Notes: generated by a model from the letters alone, not told the origin. A stretch of DNA of 64,000 nucleotides from Flexibacter flexilis DSM 6793 (GCF_900112255.1 NZ_FOLE01000010.1:1-64000), one strand, 5' to 3'; shown: positions 49,140 to 57,010, counted from the first letter of the stretch. Numbers and translations are program-made.

Positions 49140-49947
49140 ATTGGATTGATTGAAATATTCTGTAAGCAACTTGTGGCACTATGGCATTACCAAGTCCTTT
49201 AAGTTGATGTCTGTGTAGCCCGTCGGGTATCCCATCATGATTTCTACAAAGGCTGGGTTTAACGGGCCAGGTTCTCCAATGATTACGCCATAACAATTCA
49301 GATTGATTGTCTCGCGTTTCAGTTGTGAGGGTGAACCTTGGTTGTAAGAATCGTTCACCGTGGGCGTTGGTAGTATTGCCCTCGACAAAATCACTTCTAA
49401 ATTGCGATGTTTGTCGTTCTTGCGCCGTTCTGAAATGGCTGCCGTCATTTGCGCCCGCGGCGTGGGCAACGAACCATATTCGCTTACGCTCGTGGGGTGC
49501 GCCTGCCCCCGAAGCTGGAATTTCCAATATGAGGGTGTGATAGCCGAGACTTTCCAAGTCAGCAAGTATTTGTTTGATGACCAATCCGTTTTCAGCAGTA
49601 AGGATTCCAGAAACGTTTTCTGCCACGACGTATAACGGTTTGATTTCATCGATAACTCGTAACATTTCTGGCCACAAGTGGCGGTCGTCGTTTCGGGCAT
49701 TTCGTTTTCCCGCGACTGAAAAAGGTTGGCAGGGGAAGCCTCCAGATAATACCGTGATTTTGTTTTCATAAATTTTTGCGTCAAAATCAAAAATGTTAAA
49801 ATGCTTTCGGGTATTGGGGTAGCGAAGACTTAATAAGTCTTGGCAATAAGTATCGATTTCGCACTGAAATACATTGTGCCAACCCATCATTGCGGCCGGG
49901 TAATCAAATCCGCCAATGCCTGAGAATAGTGAGCCGTGTGTAATCAT
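49117..49947 (-). CDS. DNA (cytosine-5) methyltransferase
   Basis: 276 residues from ATG 49947, giving MITHGSLFSGIGGFDYPAAM. C5-methylase motifs in order: I (FSGIGGFD), the catalytic GGFPCQPFSVAGKR (motif IV), ENVSGIL (motif VI), HERKRIWFVAHA (motif VIII) and GLGNAIVPQVAYRIF (motif X). The target recognition region is very short. Phage Dcm-type enzymes protect DNA against restriction. Its start overlaps the end of the N6-methylase gene (ATGA). A 203-codon ORF overlaps it almost completely in another frame. Confidence 0.93.
   Translation of the reverse strand: MITHGSLFSGIGGFDYPAAMMGWHNVFQCEIDTYCQDLLSLRYPNTRKHFNIFDFDAKIYENKITVLSGGFPCQPFSVAGKRNARNDDRHLWPEMLRVIDEIKPLYVVAENVSGILTAENGLVIKQILADLESLGYHTLILEIPASGAGAPHERKRIWFVAHAAGANDGSHFRTAQERQTSQFRSDFVEGNTTNAHGERFLQPRFTLTTETRDNQSELLWRNHWRTWPVKPSLCRNHDGIPDGLHRHQLKGLGNAIVPQVAYRIFQSIQYAHGRTT
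49179..49790 (-). other. Overlapping +1 frame ORF inside the C5-methylase gene
   Basis: A 203-codon ORF lies wholly inside the methylase gene. It includes EASPANLFQSRE, GQKCYELS, LPTPR, LPTPTVNDSYNQGSP and LNPAFVEIMMGYPTGYTDIN. The last motif resembles the (L)NPxFVExMMGFPxGWTD element that, to my memory, precedes motif X in many phage cytosine methylases. Dual coding is therefore possible but not proven; many such ORFs are shadows of a conserved frame. Confidence 0.4.
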
Positions 49948-50597
49948 GCTAATCTGAGTTGTGCAAAATGCTGTTTGTACCACTTAATCGAGTCGTTCAA
50001 AAAGGTCAAATCCTTTTTGATACCAAGCCACCGCAATCCCATTTCTCTGGCGGCAATTGCCGATGCACCGCTGCCACTGTTCGGGTCAATTACCCGTTCC
50101 CCTGGTTTTGCAAAATCGTTGAAAACCAATTTGTAAAGCTGGACGGGTTTTTGATGTGGGTGAATTTTTGGGTAATTCTCGTGTCGGACGCAGCCATTCC
50201 AAAGCACTTCATATTTGATGAGCGGATACTTCGTAATGCTGGTGTAAGCCAATTCGCCCGCCGAACCGTGTTGGGTTTTTGGGTTAATGCCTTTGTCCCA
50301 AAAAATCAAATTGTTGGTAGGTGGCAGCAAGTCGCAATAATAATTCCAGCCCCAAAATATTTGATTAGTGGAAATGCGCGTAGCCAAATCAATATATTCC
50401 GAATCAGGCCGCGAATCATTAAACTTATGATTCAATTTATTGTGCTTGTGATGCTTGTCCTTTTTCCAATTTTGGCCAATGCCATAGGGCGGGTCGCAAC
50501 ACGCCAAATCGAATACCTTTTCTCCAAACTGAGACATTACTTTTTTGTTGTCGCCCAACACAAATGAAACGTATTTATCTTCAAACAAAATATCCAT
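49944..50597 (-). CDS. DNA (adenine-N6) methyltransferase
   Basis: 217 residues. Motif IV is DLACCDPPYGIGQ (DPPY at about 34-37) and motif I DPNSGSGASAIAAREMG is near 165, so the order is that of beta-class enzymes. PHQKPVQLYKLVFNDFAKPGERVI is the typical link. The usual acidic residue after motif I (GIExD) reads GIKKD here. It probably methylates adenine or modifies the element's DNA. Next to the C5-methylase and DnaB; no restriction endonuclease is seen, so it is a solitary methylase. Confidence 0.9.
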   Translation of the reverse strand: MDILFEDKYVSFVLGDNKKVMSQFGEKVFDLACCDPPYGIGQNWKKDKHHKHNKLNHKFNDSRPDSEYIDLATRISTNQIFWGWNYYCDLLPPTNNLIFWDKGINPKTQHGSAGELAYTSITKYPLIKYEVLWNGCVRHENYPKIHPHQKPVQLYKLVFNDFAKPGERVIDPNSGSGASAIAAREMGLRWLGIKKDLTFLNDSIKWYKQHFAQLRLA

Positions 50598-50598
50598 A

Positions 50599-50868
50599 TC
50601 ATTTGTGAGTTTTTAGCGTTTTATTCGACAAAATGTAAACTGATGTGTCAGTGCTTTGTATCACAAGTTTTGTGGAATTTTTGCCAAATTTTAGCTGTTT
50701 TGCAACTATTTTATTGACCGTATCCAGTGCGCAAGTAATGCCATCGTTTACGCCTTTTTTGTAGGCTTGTTGTGAAAGTTGTTCTGACCGAAAAACAAAA
50801 CCAATAAGCAGTGATAATAAAGCTATCACAATCAATAATAGGGTAGAAGTTTTTGGTAAAATTAACAT
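50599..50868 (-). CDS. Small single-TM protein, 89 aa
   Basis: One N-terminal TM helix (about 7-26, TLLLIVIALLSLLIGFVF) followed by a soluble helix (EQLSQQAYKKGVNDGITCALDTVNKIVAKQL). Topology resembles phage spanin-like or regulatory membrane peptides. No family recognised. Confidence 0.5.
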   Translation of the reverse strand: MLILPKTSTLLLIVIALLSLLIGFVFRSEQLSQQAYKKGVNDGITCALDTVNKIVAKQLKFGKNSTKLVIQSTDTSVYILSNKTLKTHK

Positions 50869-51119
50869 TGGAATAAAGATTTATTGCCGTAAGGCGATTG
50901 TAAATTATTTTCAAAATTATCATCAAGTACCCATTCGATAATTTCTTGAAATGCAATGGTTTTAGCCCATTCAGGCGAAAATTCAGATGAATATTTTCGA
51001 TACAAACAATGATAATAATTTTGCGCAGCATAATGCTCTTGTTCAAAAAAATCATCGTCATCTATTTCTTTTTTAGCAAAAAATTCAGCTAAAAATTGAA
51101 TTTTATTTTCTTGTGTCAT
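50862..51119 (-). CDS. Hypothetical acidic protein, 85 aa
   Basis: Helical, with FLAEFFAKKEIDDDDFFEQE and aromatic residues. Overlaps the downstream gene by 7 bp and lies 3 bp from the dnaB stop. Function unknown; a DnaB-associated role cannot be shown. Confidence 0.5.
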   Translation of the reverse strand: MTQENKIQFLAEFFAKKEIDDDDFFEQEHYAAQNYYHCLYRKYSSEFSPEWAKTIAFQEIIEWVLDDNFENNLQSPYGNKSLFQC

Positions 51120-51122
51120 AAA

Positions 51123-52610
51123 TCAAAAAGGGGGTTTATCATTTTCAAATGAACTGATAGAATTAGAATTATCAGGGATTTTTGGCAAGGCTTCGGGCGG
51201 GCGTTCTGACGGCCACGCCGTCGCTGTCTCAAATGGTTTCGGCCACGCTGCAAAAACGTCGTCGCTCAAATCACTGAATTTTGAGTGTTTACCCGAAAAT
51301 CGGGTGTTCACGGTGTCCAAATCGCCGTTACGATGCTTGGCAATAATCACTTCGGCTGTGCCTATGGTGCTGGTGCCGTTTTCGTCCACTGTTATTCCGT
51401 AGTATTCGGGGCGATACAAGAAAACTACCATGTCGGCATCTTGCTCAATCGAACCCGATTCACGCAAATCCGAAAGCATAGGGCGTTTTTCGGTGCGGCT
51501 CTCCACGGCGCGGCTCAACTGCGAAAGGGCAATGACGGGCACGTCCAAGTCTTTGGCCAACATTTTCAAGCCCCGACTGATTGACCCTATATCTTGCTCT
51601 CTGTTGGATTGACGGCCTTTGCTCTCTGGGACAGATACAAGTTGCATATAATCAATTATGATTTCGTGCAAGCCGTAAGTCTCTTTGATTCGTCGCGCTT
51701 TAGCCGCAATTTGCAATACGGTTAGACCTGCTGAATCGTCGATGTATATCGGCAATTCAGAAATGCGGCCAGCTTCACGATAGACTTTTGCCCATTCGGG
51801 TTCGGTCAATTCGCCTTTGCGAAAACAAGCTGAATCAAGCTCCAACTCGTTAGCATAAATCCTTGAAACCAGTTGAAGTGCTGACATTTCCAATGAAAAC
51901 AAAGCAATTTTTTTGCCCATCTTGGCTGCGTTGATAGCCATGGTTACAATCATGGCCGTTTTGCCCATGCCTGGGCGAGCCGCCAAAACAATCAAATCGG
52001 TATTCTGCCAACCCGACGTAATGCGATCGAGTGAGGTCAGGCCTGAGGGTACACCTGTGAGGCCGTCGGGGATCTGTGATTTGGATTTCAGGTCTTCTAT
52101 GAAAAGATTAGAAAGCGTAACCATTGTTTGTACTTTTTTCGCCAAAAAGCCATTGAGCACTTCAAACAATTGCTTTTCTGCGCGGTCAAGCTGCACGAAT
52201 ACATCTTCTGTCTCGTCAAATGCCGCGTCTTTCATACTATCAGCCACCCGAATCATGTTGCGGCGTAAGGATTTTTCCGCCAAAATGCGGGCATGCGCTT
52301 CAATGTTCGCAGCCGAATGCACATTGCTCGTACAAGCAAGTATGTATGACAACCCACCAGCCTCATTAAACAAGCCAAGTGCTTTTAACTTTTCGCTAAC
52401 AGTCAGTATGTCAATCTTTTGCCTATCAACAGCCAGCGCAAAAATGGCCGCAAAAATCGCACGGTTACGCTTGTCGTGAAAGCAATCATCGTTCAGAAAG
52501 TCGGCCACGACCAGCCACGCATCAGATTCGACGAGCAGCGCACCAATTACGGCGGCTTCGAGGTCTTGCGCTTCGGGATAGCGAGGAGCAGGTTCATTTT
52601 TTTTGGCCAT
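51123..52610 (-). CDS. dnaB: Replicative DNA helicase DnaB
   Basis: 495 residues. The N-terminal primase-interaction domain (about 12-110) and RecA-like C-terminal domain are present. Walker A is ARPGMGKTAM (211-220); FSLEMSALQLVSRI, IIDYMQLV (Walker B), LSQLSRAVE and DLRESGSIEQDADMVVFLYR also match. It unwinds the element's DNA at forks. No primase or polymerase is encoded in the window, so host enzymes must complete the replisome. Confidence 0.96.
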   Translation of the reverse strand: MAKKNEPAPRYPEAQDLEAAVIGALLVESDAWLVVADFLNDDCFHDKRNRAIFAAIFALAVDRQKIDILTVSEKLKALGLFNEAGGLSYILACTSNVHSAANIEAHARILAEKSLRRNMIRVADSMKDAAFDETEDVFVQLDRAEKQLFEVLNGFLAKKVQTMVTLSNLFIEDLKSKSQIPDGLTGVPSGLTSLDRITSGWQNTDLIVLAARPGMGKTAMIVTMAINAAKMGKKIALFSLEMSALQLVSRIYANELELDSACFRKGELTEPEWAKVYREAGRISELPIYIDDSAGLTVLQIAAKARRIKETYGLHEIIIDYMQLVSVPESKGRQSNREQDIGSISRGLKMLAKDLDVPVIALSQLSRAVESRTEKRPMLSDLRESGSIEQDADMVVFLYRPEYYGITVDENGTSTIGTAEVIIAKHRNGDLDTVNTRFSGKHSKFSDLSDDVFAAWPKPFETATAWPSERPPEALPKIPDNSNSISSFENDKPPF

Positions 52611-53272
52611 CAGAACTTAATTTTCTTTTCGTTTTTCTGGATAAAAGTCATGTACCAGTGGTTGGCCTGTTCGCTTGTAAATCCTGATTTTTGGGCATCT
52701 TCCACGTACTTTAATATTTCGGGAAGGGTGCGGAAAGGCTGGTCGTATCGGTCTAAGCTAATGAGCTTGGCTGCGGGGCCTGTTGGGAGAGGCACAGCCG
52801 AAGCCGTGCCAATAGGTCTTGTTGTCGCGGTCGGGAGCAAAAACACGCCAGAACTTGCATCTACGGCCACCGTTTCGGGTGGCTTATACGCAGAATCTAC
52901 GATTTCCTGCCAACACGCATAAGGTGTGCGGCCAGCTTCATCTACATACTTCACTTGCTTGTCATACGCGGCCGTATATTCTACACGCAATGGTTTCATT
53001 ATGAACAACAATGTATCTTTAGACTTATCTGCTGGGTCGGGTGTTAGATAAAATTCAATAGAATGCAAGTTAGCTGGAGAATACCTTTGGCCGTAGGCGA
53101 ATAATCGCCTAAAAATGTCTCGCATCAACTCGTTTTTATCGGCTTTTTCTTGGCCGCCCTTTGGCTTTGAATAGCCAGTTTCTTCTTTCAGAACATTATT
53201 TCGCCAAACTTTATATATCCACATATATGTTCCGCGCTCAAATTTTCCACGATAGGTTATAAAACTGCTCAT
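52610..53272 (-). CDS. Hypothetical protein beside dnaB, 220 aa
   Basis: Basic N-terminus with aromatic residues (ITYRGKFERGTYMWIYKVWRNN) and a low-complexity centre (FLLPTATTRPIGTASAVPLPTG). Position immediately before dnaB suggests a helicase loader or initiator, but no ATPase or HTH motif is seen. Its stop overlaps the dnaB start by one base. Confidence 0.5.
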   Translation of the reverse strand: MSSFITYRGKFERGTYMWIYKVWRNNVLKEETGYSKPKGGQEKADKNELMRDIFRRLFAYGQRYSPANLHSIEFYLTPDPADKSKDTLLFIMKPLRVEYTAAYDKQVKYVDEAGRTPYACWQEIVDSAYKPPETVAVDASSGVFLLPTATTRPIGTASAVPLPTGPAAKLISLDRYDQPFRTLPEILKYVEDAQKSGFTSEQANHWYMTFIQKNEKKIKF

Positions 53273-53661
53273 AAGCCATTGATTGTAATGTAGTTCGACA
53301 ATTCACAATAGGCGGCTTCTCGCTTGGCCGCCGTGGCCGCAAAGGCCGTGGCTGTATCGGTATCCCGCATGATTTCGTATTGCGCCTGACCGTAGCGTGC
53401 TGCCACGATTTCAGAAGCATACATTTCTGATTCATCAGCTTTGCTCGAGAACGTACGCAAAAGCTTTACGACCTTCTGGCGCGAGTCAATACTTGAAGTG
53501 ATGTTGCAGCGTTCGGTGTCAAACTCAATCGTGATTGTTTGGCGTTTGGCGGGGTCTATGGGCAGCAAAAACGTAGAAGGAATGAATTTTTCGCGGGCAC
53601 AATCTTTCTGTTTACGACCTGTAAACAGGCCTGTAAACATTTGTCTTATCGTTGAAAACAT
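53269..53661 (-). CDS. Hypothetical protein, 130 aa
   Basis: Starts MFSTIRQMFTGLFTGRKQKD; central strands RQTITIEFDTERCNITSSI and a helical C-terminus AATAAKREAAYCELSNYITINGL. Unknown family. Overlaps its downstream neighbour by 4 bp. Confidence 0.5.
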   Translation of the reverse strand: MFSTIRQMFTGLFTGRKQKDCAREKFIPSTFLLPIDPAKRQTITIEFDTERCNITSSIDSRQKVVKLLRTFSSKADESEMYASEIVAARYGQAQYEIMRDTDTATAFAATAAKREAAYCELSNYITINGL

Positions 53662-53676
53662 GATTTTTAGGGGGAT

Positions 53677-53698
53677 AAGGCGTACTTGTGTACGCCTT
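53677..53698 (-). other. Perfect hairpin between two small genes
   Basis: AAGGCGTAC pairs with GTACGCCTT around a TTGT loop. No T run follows, so it is more likely an mRNA stability or processing element than a terminator. Confidence 0.4.
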
Positions 53699-53706
53699 GT
53701 GAATGA

Positions 53707-54048
53707 TTAAATGTTGAGATTGATAGGGGATTGGGCATCTACTTTCTCCTTTTTATAAGGAAGAAGCCCATTCTTTTCTTGATACCAAGAAGCAATTTCA
53801 AATGCAATGGAATCAATGTCGGTTTGACAAATTTGCTTTTTGTCCAATACCCTTTCACTGCAATTATTATATTGTTCGTCGTAAAACACTGTGATATCCA
53901 AATCAAAAGTATCTTTTCTAACAGTAAATTTTATGTCAGTGAACATGATTGTAATACGAGGGTCGCATTCACGTATTGCCAATTCAATCAATTGATTAAG
54001 CCCAAAAATGTCTGTGTTGAGCGGCGGGGCAGTTGTTTTCTTAGCCAT
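53707..54048 (-). CDS. Hypothetical protein, 113 aa
   Basis: Mixed alpha/beta: LNQLIELAIRECDPRITIMFTDIKFTVRKDTFDLDITVFYD. No known motif. Overlaps its upstream neighbour by 8 bp. Confidence 0.5.
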   Translation of the reverse strand: MAKKTTAPPLNTDIFGLNQLIELAIRECDPRITIMFTDIKFTVRKDTFDLDITVFYDEQYNNCSERVLDKKQICQTDIDSIAFEIASWYQEKNGLLPYKKEKVDAQSPINLNI

Positions 54049-54487
54049 TGTGCACCTCCTCCGCAGGCATTTCTTCCGTTGATTCGGTCAGTGCGATAAA
54101 TCCTTCGTAATTGGATAAGGTGATACTTGCAATTTTTGCAGTTGAATCTTTAAATTCTTCCGCATAATCGTAGGCTTCGGCAAACGTGTCGGAAAAAAAC
54201 ACTTCTTGCGTATAAGACTTACGCACTTTTGAACCGTCCAGTGTCATGTTTTCATACAAATACTTGATAATATAAGCGTGCTTACCTATGCCCGAAACCG
54301 AAAAATACTTGACGGGTTTAGCCGACTTCACGGAGAAATTGTGCACCAGCTTTTTTTGGACCTGCTCCTGAAAATGAAAAACTACGGCCGCTTCCGAATC
54401 GGTTACAGAAATTGCCTCTACGAGCATTGTCTTGCTGAATTTTGTGTTCGCTCTATAAAAATAGACGACGCTATAATATTTTTTCAT
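54041..54487 (-). CDS. Hypothetical protein, 148 aa
   Basis: Start at ATG 54487 (MKKYYSVVYFYRANTKFSKT). Two similar halves are visible: TMLVEAISVTDSEAAVVFHFQEQV and QEVFFSDTFAEAYDYAEEFKDS. This pattern, short strand-helix repeats that mention site- and time-specific turns, is common in small single-strand DNA-associated phage proteins of Bacteroidota (DUF4494-like), but the match is tentative. Confidence 0.5.
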   Translation of the reverse strand: MKKYYSVVYFYRANTKFSKTMLVEAISVTDSEAAVVFHFQEQVQKKLVHNFSVKSAKPVKYFSVSGIGKHAYIIKYLYENMTLDGSKVRKSYTQEVFFSDTFAEAYDYAEEFKDSTAKIASITLSNYEGFIALTESTEEMPAEEVHNG

Positions 54488-54500
54488 GGTGAGATGTGTG

Positions 54501-54689
54501 TTAAAAATTAATGTCTGTGACAATAAAATCTTCATTACAATCTGGACAAGTAACTTGTTTGTCGCAATTTTCTGCGCGGTGGTCATCGCCAAGTATTTCA
54601 CTAACTTGTGGCAATATATCCACGTAACTATCGCATATTGGGCAATTGCACATAACCTCTACAGAGGTATTTGCTGTTGTTGATTTCAT
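54501..54689 (-). CDS. Small zinc-ribbon protein, 62 aa
   Basis: ATG 54689 is chosen because the longer frame upstream is low-quality and overlaps the repeat region. Two CxxC knuckles are visible (CNCPICDSYVD and VTCPDCNEDF), so one zinc ion is likely. First gene of the rightmost early block. Confidence 0.6.
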   Translation of the reverse strand: MKSTTANTSVEVMCNCPICDSYVDILPQVSEILGDDHRAENCDKQVTCPDCNEDFIVTDINF

Positions 54690-55008
54690 GGTGAGAATTG
54701 AAGAAAAATTGTGTGATTGTGAATGTGTTGCAGCCAACGGGCGTTGGGCGGTCAAAAAACTTGTTTCGCGCTTTTTGTACAAGAACATAGTACATAGAAC
54801 ATCAGTACAGAAACATATTGAACATTTGAACATTTTTGATTGATTTGAGATAAAGCCTAAAGGCCGTTTACAGTACAGTACCGTTTTCAAAAAAAAATCA
54901 AGAAAAGACGTAGTTCTCCCCCCAGTGCTAAGAATCGTATTTTTTTGCGATTTTAGACCGTATTAATTTGCCTTAACATTGCGCACTGCTTCGGCACTGG
55001 GTGATATG
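54690..55008. other. Non-coding region, candidate replication origin or early control region
   Basis: No supported gene in 319 bases. It holds a GAACAT repeat array (54783-54833), an AT-rich stretch with poly-A near 54885-54900, and short inverted elements (GCCTAAAGGC at 54856-54865, the same core as in the chromosomal repeat at 5247). Confidence 0.4.
54783..54833 (+). repeat. GAACAT repeat array
   Basis: GAACAT occurs at 54783, 54797, 54820 and 54828, with GAAACAT at about 54810, in one 51-bp stretch of the same orientation. Two copies are also preceded by AGTACA. It resembles short iterons or an operator array. Confidence 0.45.
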
Positions 55009-55197
55009 TTACTTTAATCTGTCAATTGATAAAGACCTGTGTAGCCTCTCCAAATGACGTTGTTCATGCACTATTCTCCGTTGTTGTGCAGGACTTGCGT
55101 CTTGCATCTGTTCGTACTTTTCGGCAATTTTTTCGGCGATTAAAGCCATTAAGCCGTAATGAGCTTGGTTTAGCCTAATTTCCAACTCGAATAGCAT
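55009..55197 (-). CDS. Small helical protein, 62 aa
   Basis: Helical, charged (LMALIAEKIAEKYEQMQDASPAQQRRIVHEQRHLERLHRSL). Overlaps the neighbour's 3' end by 23 bp. Function unknown. Confidence 0.45.
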   Translation of the reverse strand: MLFELEIRLNQAHYGLMALIAEKIAEKYEQMQDASPAQQRRIVHEQRHLERLHRSLSIDRLK

Positions 55198-55381
55198 AAC
55201 CTTTGCCTCTCATAATTGCAAGAAAATCAAATAACTTTCGATTTTCTTGCTCGGTAACGAAAAAAGTCTTACCTTGGCTTCTCATAAGAATTATTACCCT
55301 CTGAGCCGAATACGTTCCAGCGTATAGGCTCTTTTTTTTTGTAAATAATCGGCCAAAAAGAACGTTTCGCGGCATGGCCAC
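55175..55381 (-). CDS. Small basic protein, 68 aa
   Basis: MAMPRNVLFGRLFTKKKSLY start, very basic; SAQRVIILMRSQGKTFFVTEQENRKLFDFLA follows. Unknown family; the size and charge fit a DNA-binding accessory. Confidence 0.45.
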   Translation of the reverse strand: MAMPRNVLFGRLFTKKKSLYAGTYSAQRVIILMRSQGKTFFVTEQENRKLFDFLAIMRGKGYAIRVGN

Positions 55382-55469
55382 AAGTGCCGCATTGCATACG
55401 TTGTTAGCATTGCCGACAACGTATAAGGTCTGTTAAAACCAAAATTAATCTATGAATAAAATCTGCTCA

Positions 55470-55583
55470 CTATGGCAGTGTGCCAGCTCTTGGCGGAAAG
55501 TAATCGTCGTCGTCTTTTGGCCTGAGATACTCCAAACCAATAAACACAACTACAATTATTCCCACTACAATTAAAATCCCCAT
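55470..55583 (-). CDS. Very small single-TM protein, 37 aa
   Basis: ATG 55583 gives MGILIVVGIIVVVFIGLEYL, one clean membrane helix, then an acidic tail with KDDDDYFPP. It is the only reading frame between the small basic gene and the tRNA cluster. Confidence 0.5.
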   Translation of the reverse strand: MGILIVVGIIVVVFIGLEYLRPKDDDDYFPPRAGTLP

Positions 55584-55612
55584 TGTCTAATAACGATTTA
55601 GTAAAATATTTG

Positions 55613-55689
55613 TGGTTAGGTGGGACTTGAACCCACGACAAGGCATCTTAATTATTCCTAAAAAAATGCGCCGTCCACCGTGCTAACCT
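55613..55689 (-). tRNA. tRNA-like gene, degenerate
   Basis: The T arm is perfect (GTGGG TTCAAGT CCCAC) and is followed by CTAACCA. A matching GGTTAG lies about 75 nt upstream (an alternative 7-bp partner TGGTTGG lies farther, at 55706-55712). D and anticodon stems are irregular, so the amino acid cannot be assigned. It is possibly a degenerate or unusual phage tRNA. Confidence 0.5.
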
Positions 55690-55739
55690 CCAGCCTATAA
55701 TGCGGCCAACCATTGAAAGTATTTCTACCTTACCTCTGT

Positions 55740-55811
55740 TGCGGGGACAGGACTCGAACCTGTGACCTCTGGGTTATGAGCCCAACAAGCTACCAACTGC
55801 TCTACCCCGCA
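55740..55811 (-). tRNA. tRNA-Met (anticodon CAT)
   Basis: 72-nt cloverleaf. Acceptor TGCGGGG pairs with CCCCGCA, D arm GAGC/GCTT, anticodon stem TTGGG/CCCAG with loop CTCATAA, and T arm ACAGG TTCGAGT CCTGT. The acceptor end is fully paired, unlike initiator tRNA, so an elongator Met or Ile2-type tRNA (if the C34 is modified) is expected. Confidence 0.9.
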
Positions 55812-55924
55812 ATAATTGTGGGTCTTTCCCCACCGTCAGGCTTTTCTACAACACACATACGTCCGAATGATAAGTGCAATTGCCAGCTACACTTATACTG
55901 ATATTCGGCTCTCTCCAAATATGG

Positions 55925-56027
55925 GCCGTAAATTGGGATTGAACCAATGCCCCCATACCTTTCCCGCGTACTTTGGCATAACCCAGCCATTTAAGCAAGT
56001 CAGAGGAAGCCACACCAGCACTACGGC
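55925..56027 (-). tRNA. tRNA-like element, long or degenerate
   Basis: Acceptor GCCGTAG can pair with TTACGGC, with one G-T pair, about 103 nt apart. The T arm is perfect (ATTGG TTCAATC CCAAT). The interior does not fold as a standard D and anticodon arm by eye. It may be a type II tRNA with long variable arm, or a tRNA relic. Confidence 0.5.
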
Positions 56028-56164
56028 CTATCACAAACTAAAGAACTTATTGCGGACTTTTCCGCCTTGTATTAGCCAACACGACAACGCGCTGACCAAT
56101 AAATACAAACAACACACACTAAAAAAAAACCACTAAATACACTTTAACCAAACAATTCAGGTAC

Positions 56165-56380
56165 TTATACTTCAACTACTTTTTTCAAAGCCTTTACTAA
56201 TTTCTTCGTTTGTGCCACGCTCATTTTTTTGTGACCAATTATAAAAATGGCATAATCTCTACTCAGTTTTGTTTCTTTACAAAAAGCGTCAATCACAGCA
56301 GTTTTGTCTGAGCGTCGTTTTATGCGATTGTACCGCTCAAACACACTGTTATTATCAATGGCACGATTTTCGCTACTCAT
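56165..56380 (-). CDS. Small putative DNA-binding regulator, 71 aa
   Basis: The helical sequence SDKTAVIDAFCKETKLSRDYAIFIIGHKKMSVAQTKKLVKALKK looks like a compact HTH. It is divergent from the Xre repressor gene across a 129-bp control region, the classic place for a Cro-like antagonist. The identity is inference from position. Confidence 0.5.
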   Translation of the reverse strand: MSSENRAIDNNSVFERYNRIKRRSDKTAVIDAFCKETKLSRDYAIFIIGHKKMSVAQTKKLVKALKKVVEV

Positions 56381-56396
56381 AATTCAATTGTATTTC

Positions 56397-56482
56397 ACTT
56401 GTTTTTTAATTAGCTTTGACCGTGTTTTTACCGTGTCATTTAACTTGTACAAATATCAAGTATAAAAAAGTAAAAAACAAGT
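56397..56482. promoter_or_regulatory. Operator region between divergent regulators
   Basis: ACTTGT-type half sites recur: ACTTGTTTTT (56398), the dyad ACTTG...CAAGT (56443-56461, 9-bp spacer) and AAAACAAGT (56474-56482, inverted). This is a plausible lysogeny switch operator bound by the Xre repressor. Confidence 0.5.
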
Positions 56483-56509
56483 AATCACTTTAAAAAAAAG
56501 CAAAAAAAT

Positions 56510-57007
56510 ATGAATAAAAAAACTATTGGTTTGATAATCAAGGATTTGAGAACTAAAAATAAGATGAAGCAAAAGGATGTTGCGCAAGCAATCGGCGTTA
56601 CATCTGCTGCAATATCTGATTACGAGGTAGGTAAATCCAATCCGAGTGATGAAAAAATAGAGCTGTTGGCCACACTTTTTAAAGTGCCAATAGATTTTTT
56701 TTATGAAAAACAAAAAACAAGTAAACTAAACTTGAATCAAGTGCCTGAAATGGGAGACTGGAAGGAGGAGATAAAAGAGGAAATCAGGGCTATGCGTGAG
56801 AAAATGCAAGATGAAATTGATTTTTACCGAAACGAGTTGAGCTATTTTAAAGACGCATTGAAAGAAGCACATGAGCAACTTCGTGCCAAAGACCGATTCA
56901 TTGAAAACTTGTTTGAAAAGTCGGGAAAGCCTAAAGTAAGTAAAGAGCCTCGTAGAGAGTATTTTTTGGATTTGGGTGCGCAAGTTGCTGTTGCTCAAAG
57001 AGCCTAA
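56510..57007 (+). CDS. Xre-family repressor
   Basis: 165 residues. An N-terminal HTH (about 5-60) reads IGLIIKDLRTKNKMKQKDVAQAIGVTSAAISDYEVGKSNPSDEKIELLATLF. A C-terminal coiled coil (about 95-140, EIKEEIRAMREKMQDEIDFYRNELSYFKDALKEAHEQL) should make dimers or larger assemblies. There is no LexA/CI peptidase domain, so induction would need another signal. It is the last gene before the right end of the element and divergent from the 71-residue gene. Likely the lysogeny repressor. Confidence 0.85.
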   Translation: MNKKTIGLIIKDLRTKNKMKQKDVAQAIGVTSAAISDYEVGKSNPSDEKIELLATLFKVPIDFFYEKQKTSKLNLNQVPEMGDWKEEIKEEIRAMREKMQDEIDFYRNELSYFKDALKEAHEQLRAKDRFIENLFEKSGKPKVSKEPRREYFLDLGAQVAVAQRA

Positions 57008-57010
57008 AAA

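Noticed and set aside
55740-55811. tRNA gene as integration target
   Set aside because: The tRNA cluster lies over 1 kb inside the right end and is not duplicated at the left end; the 17-bp core is intergenic.
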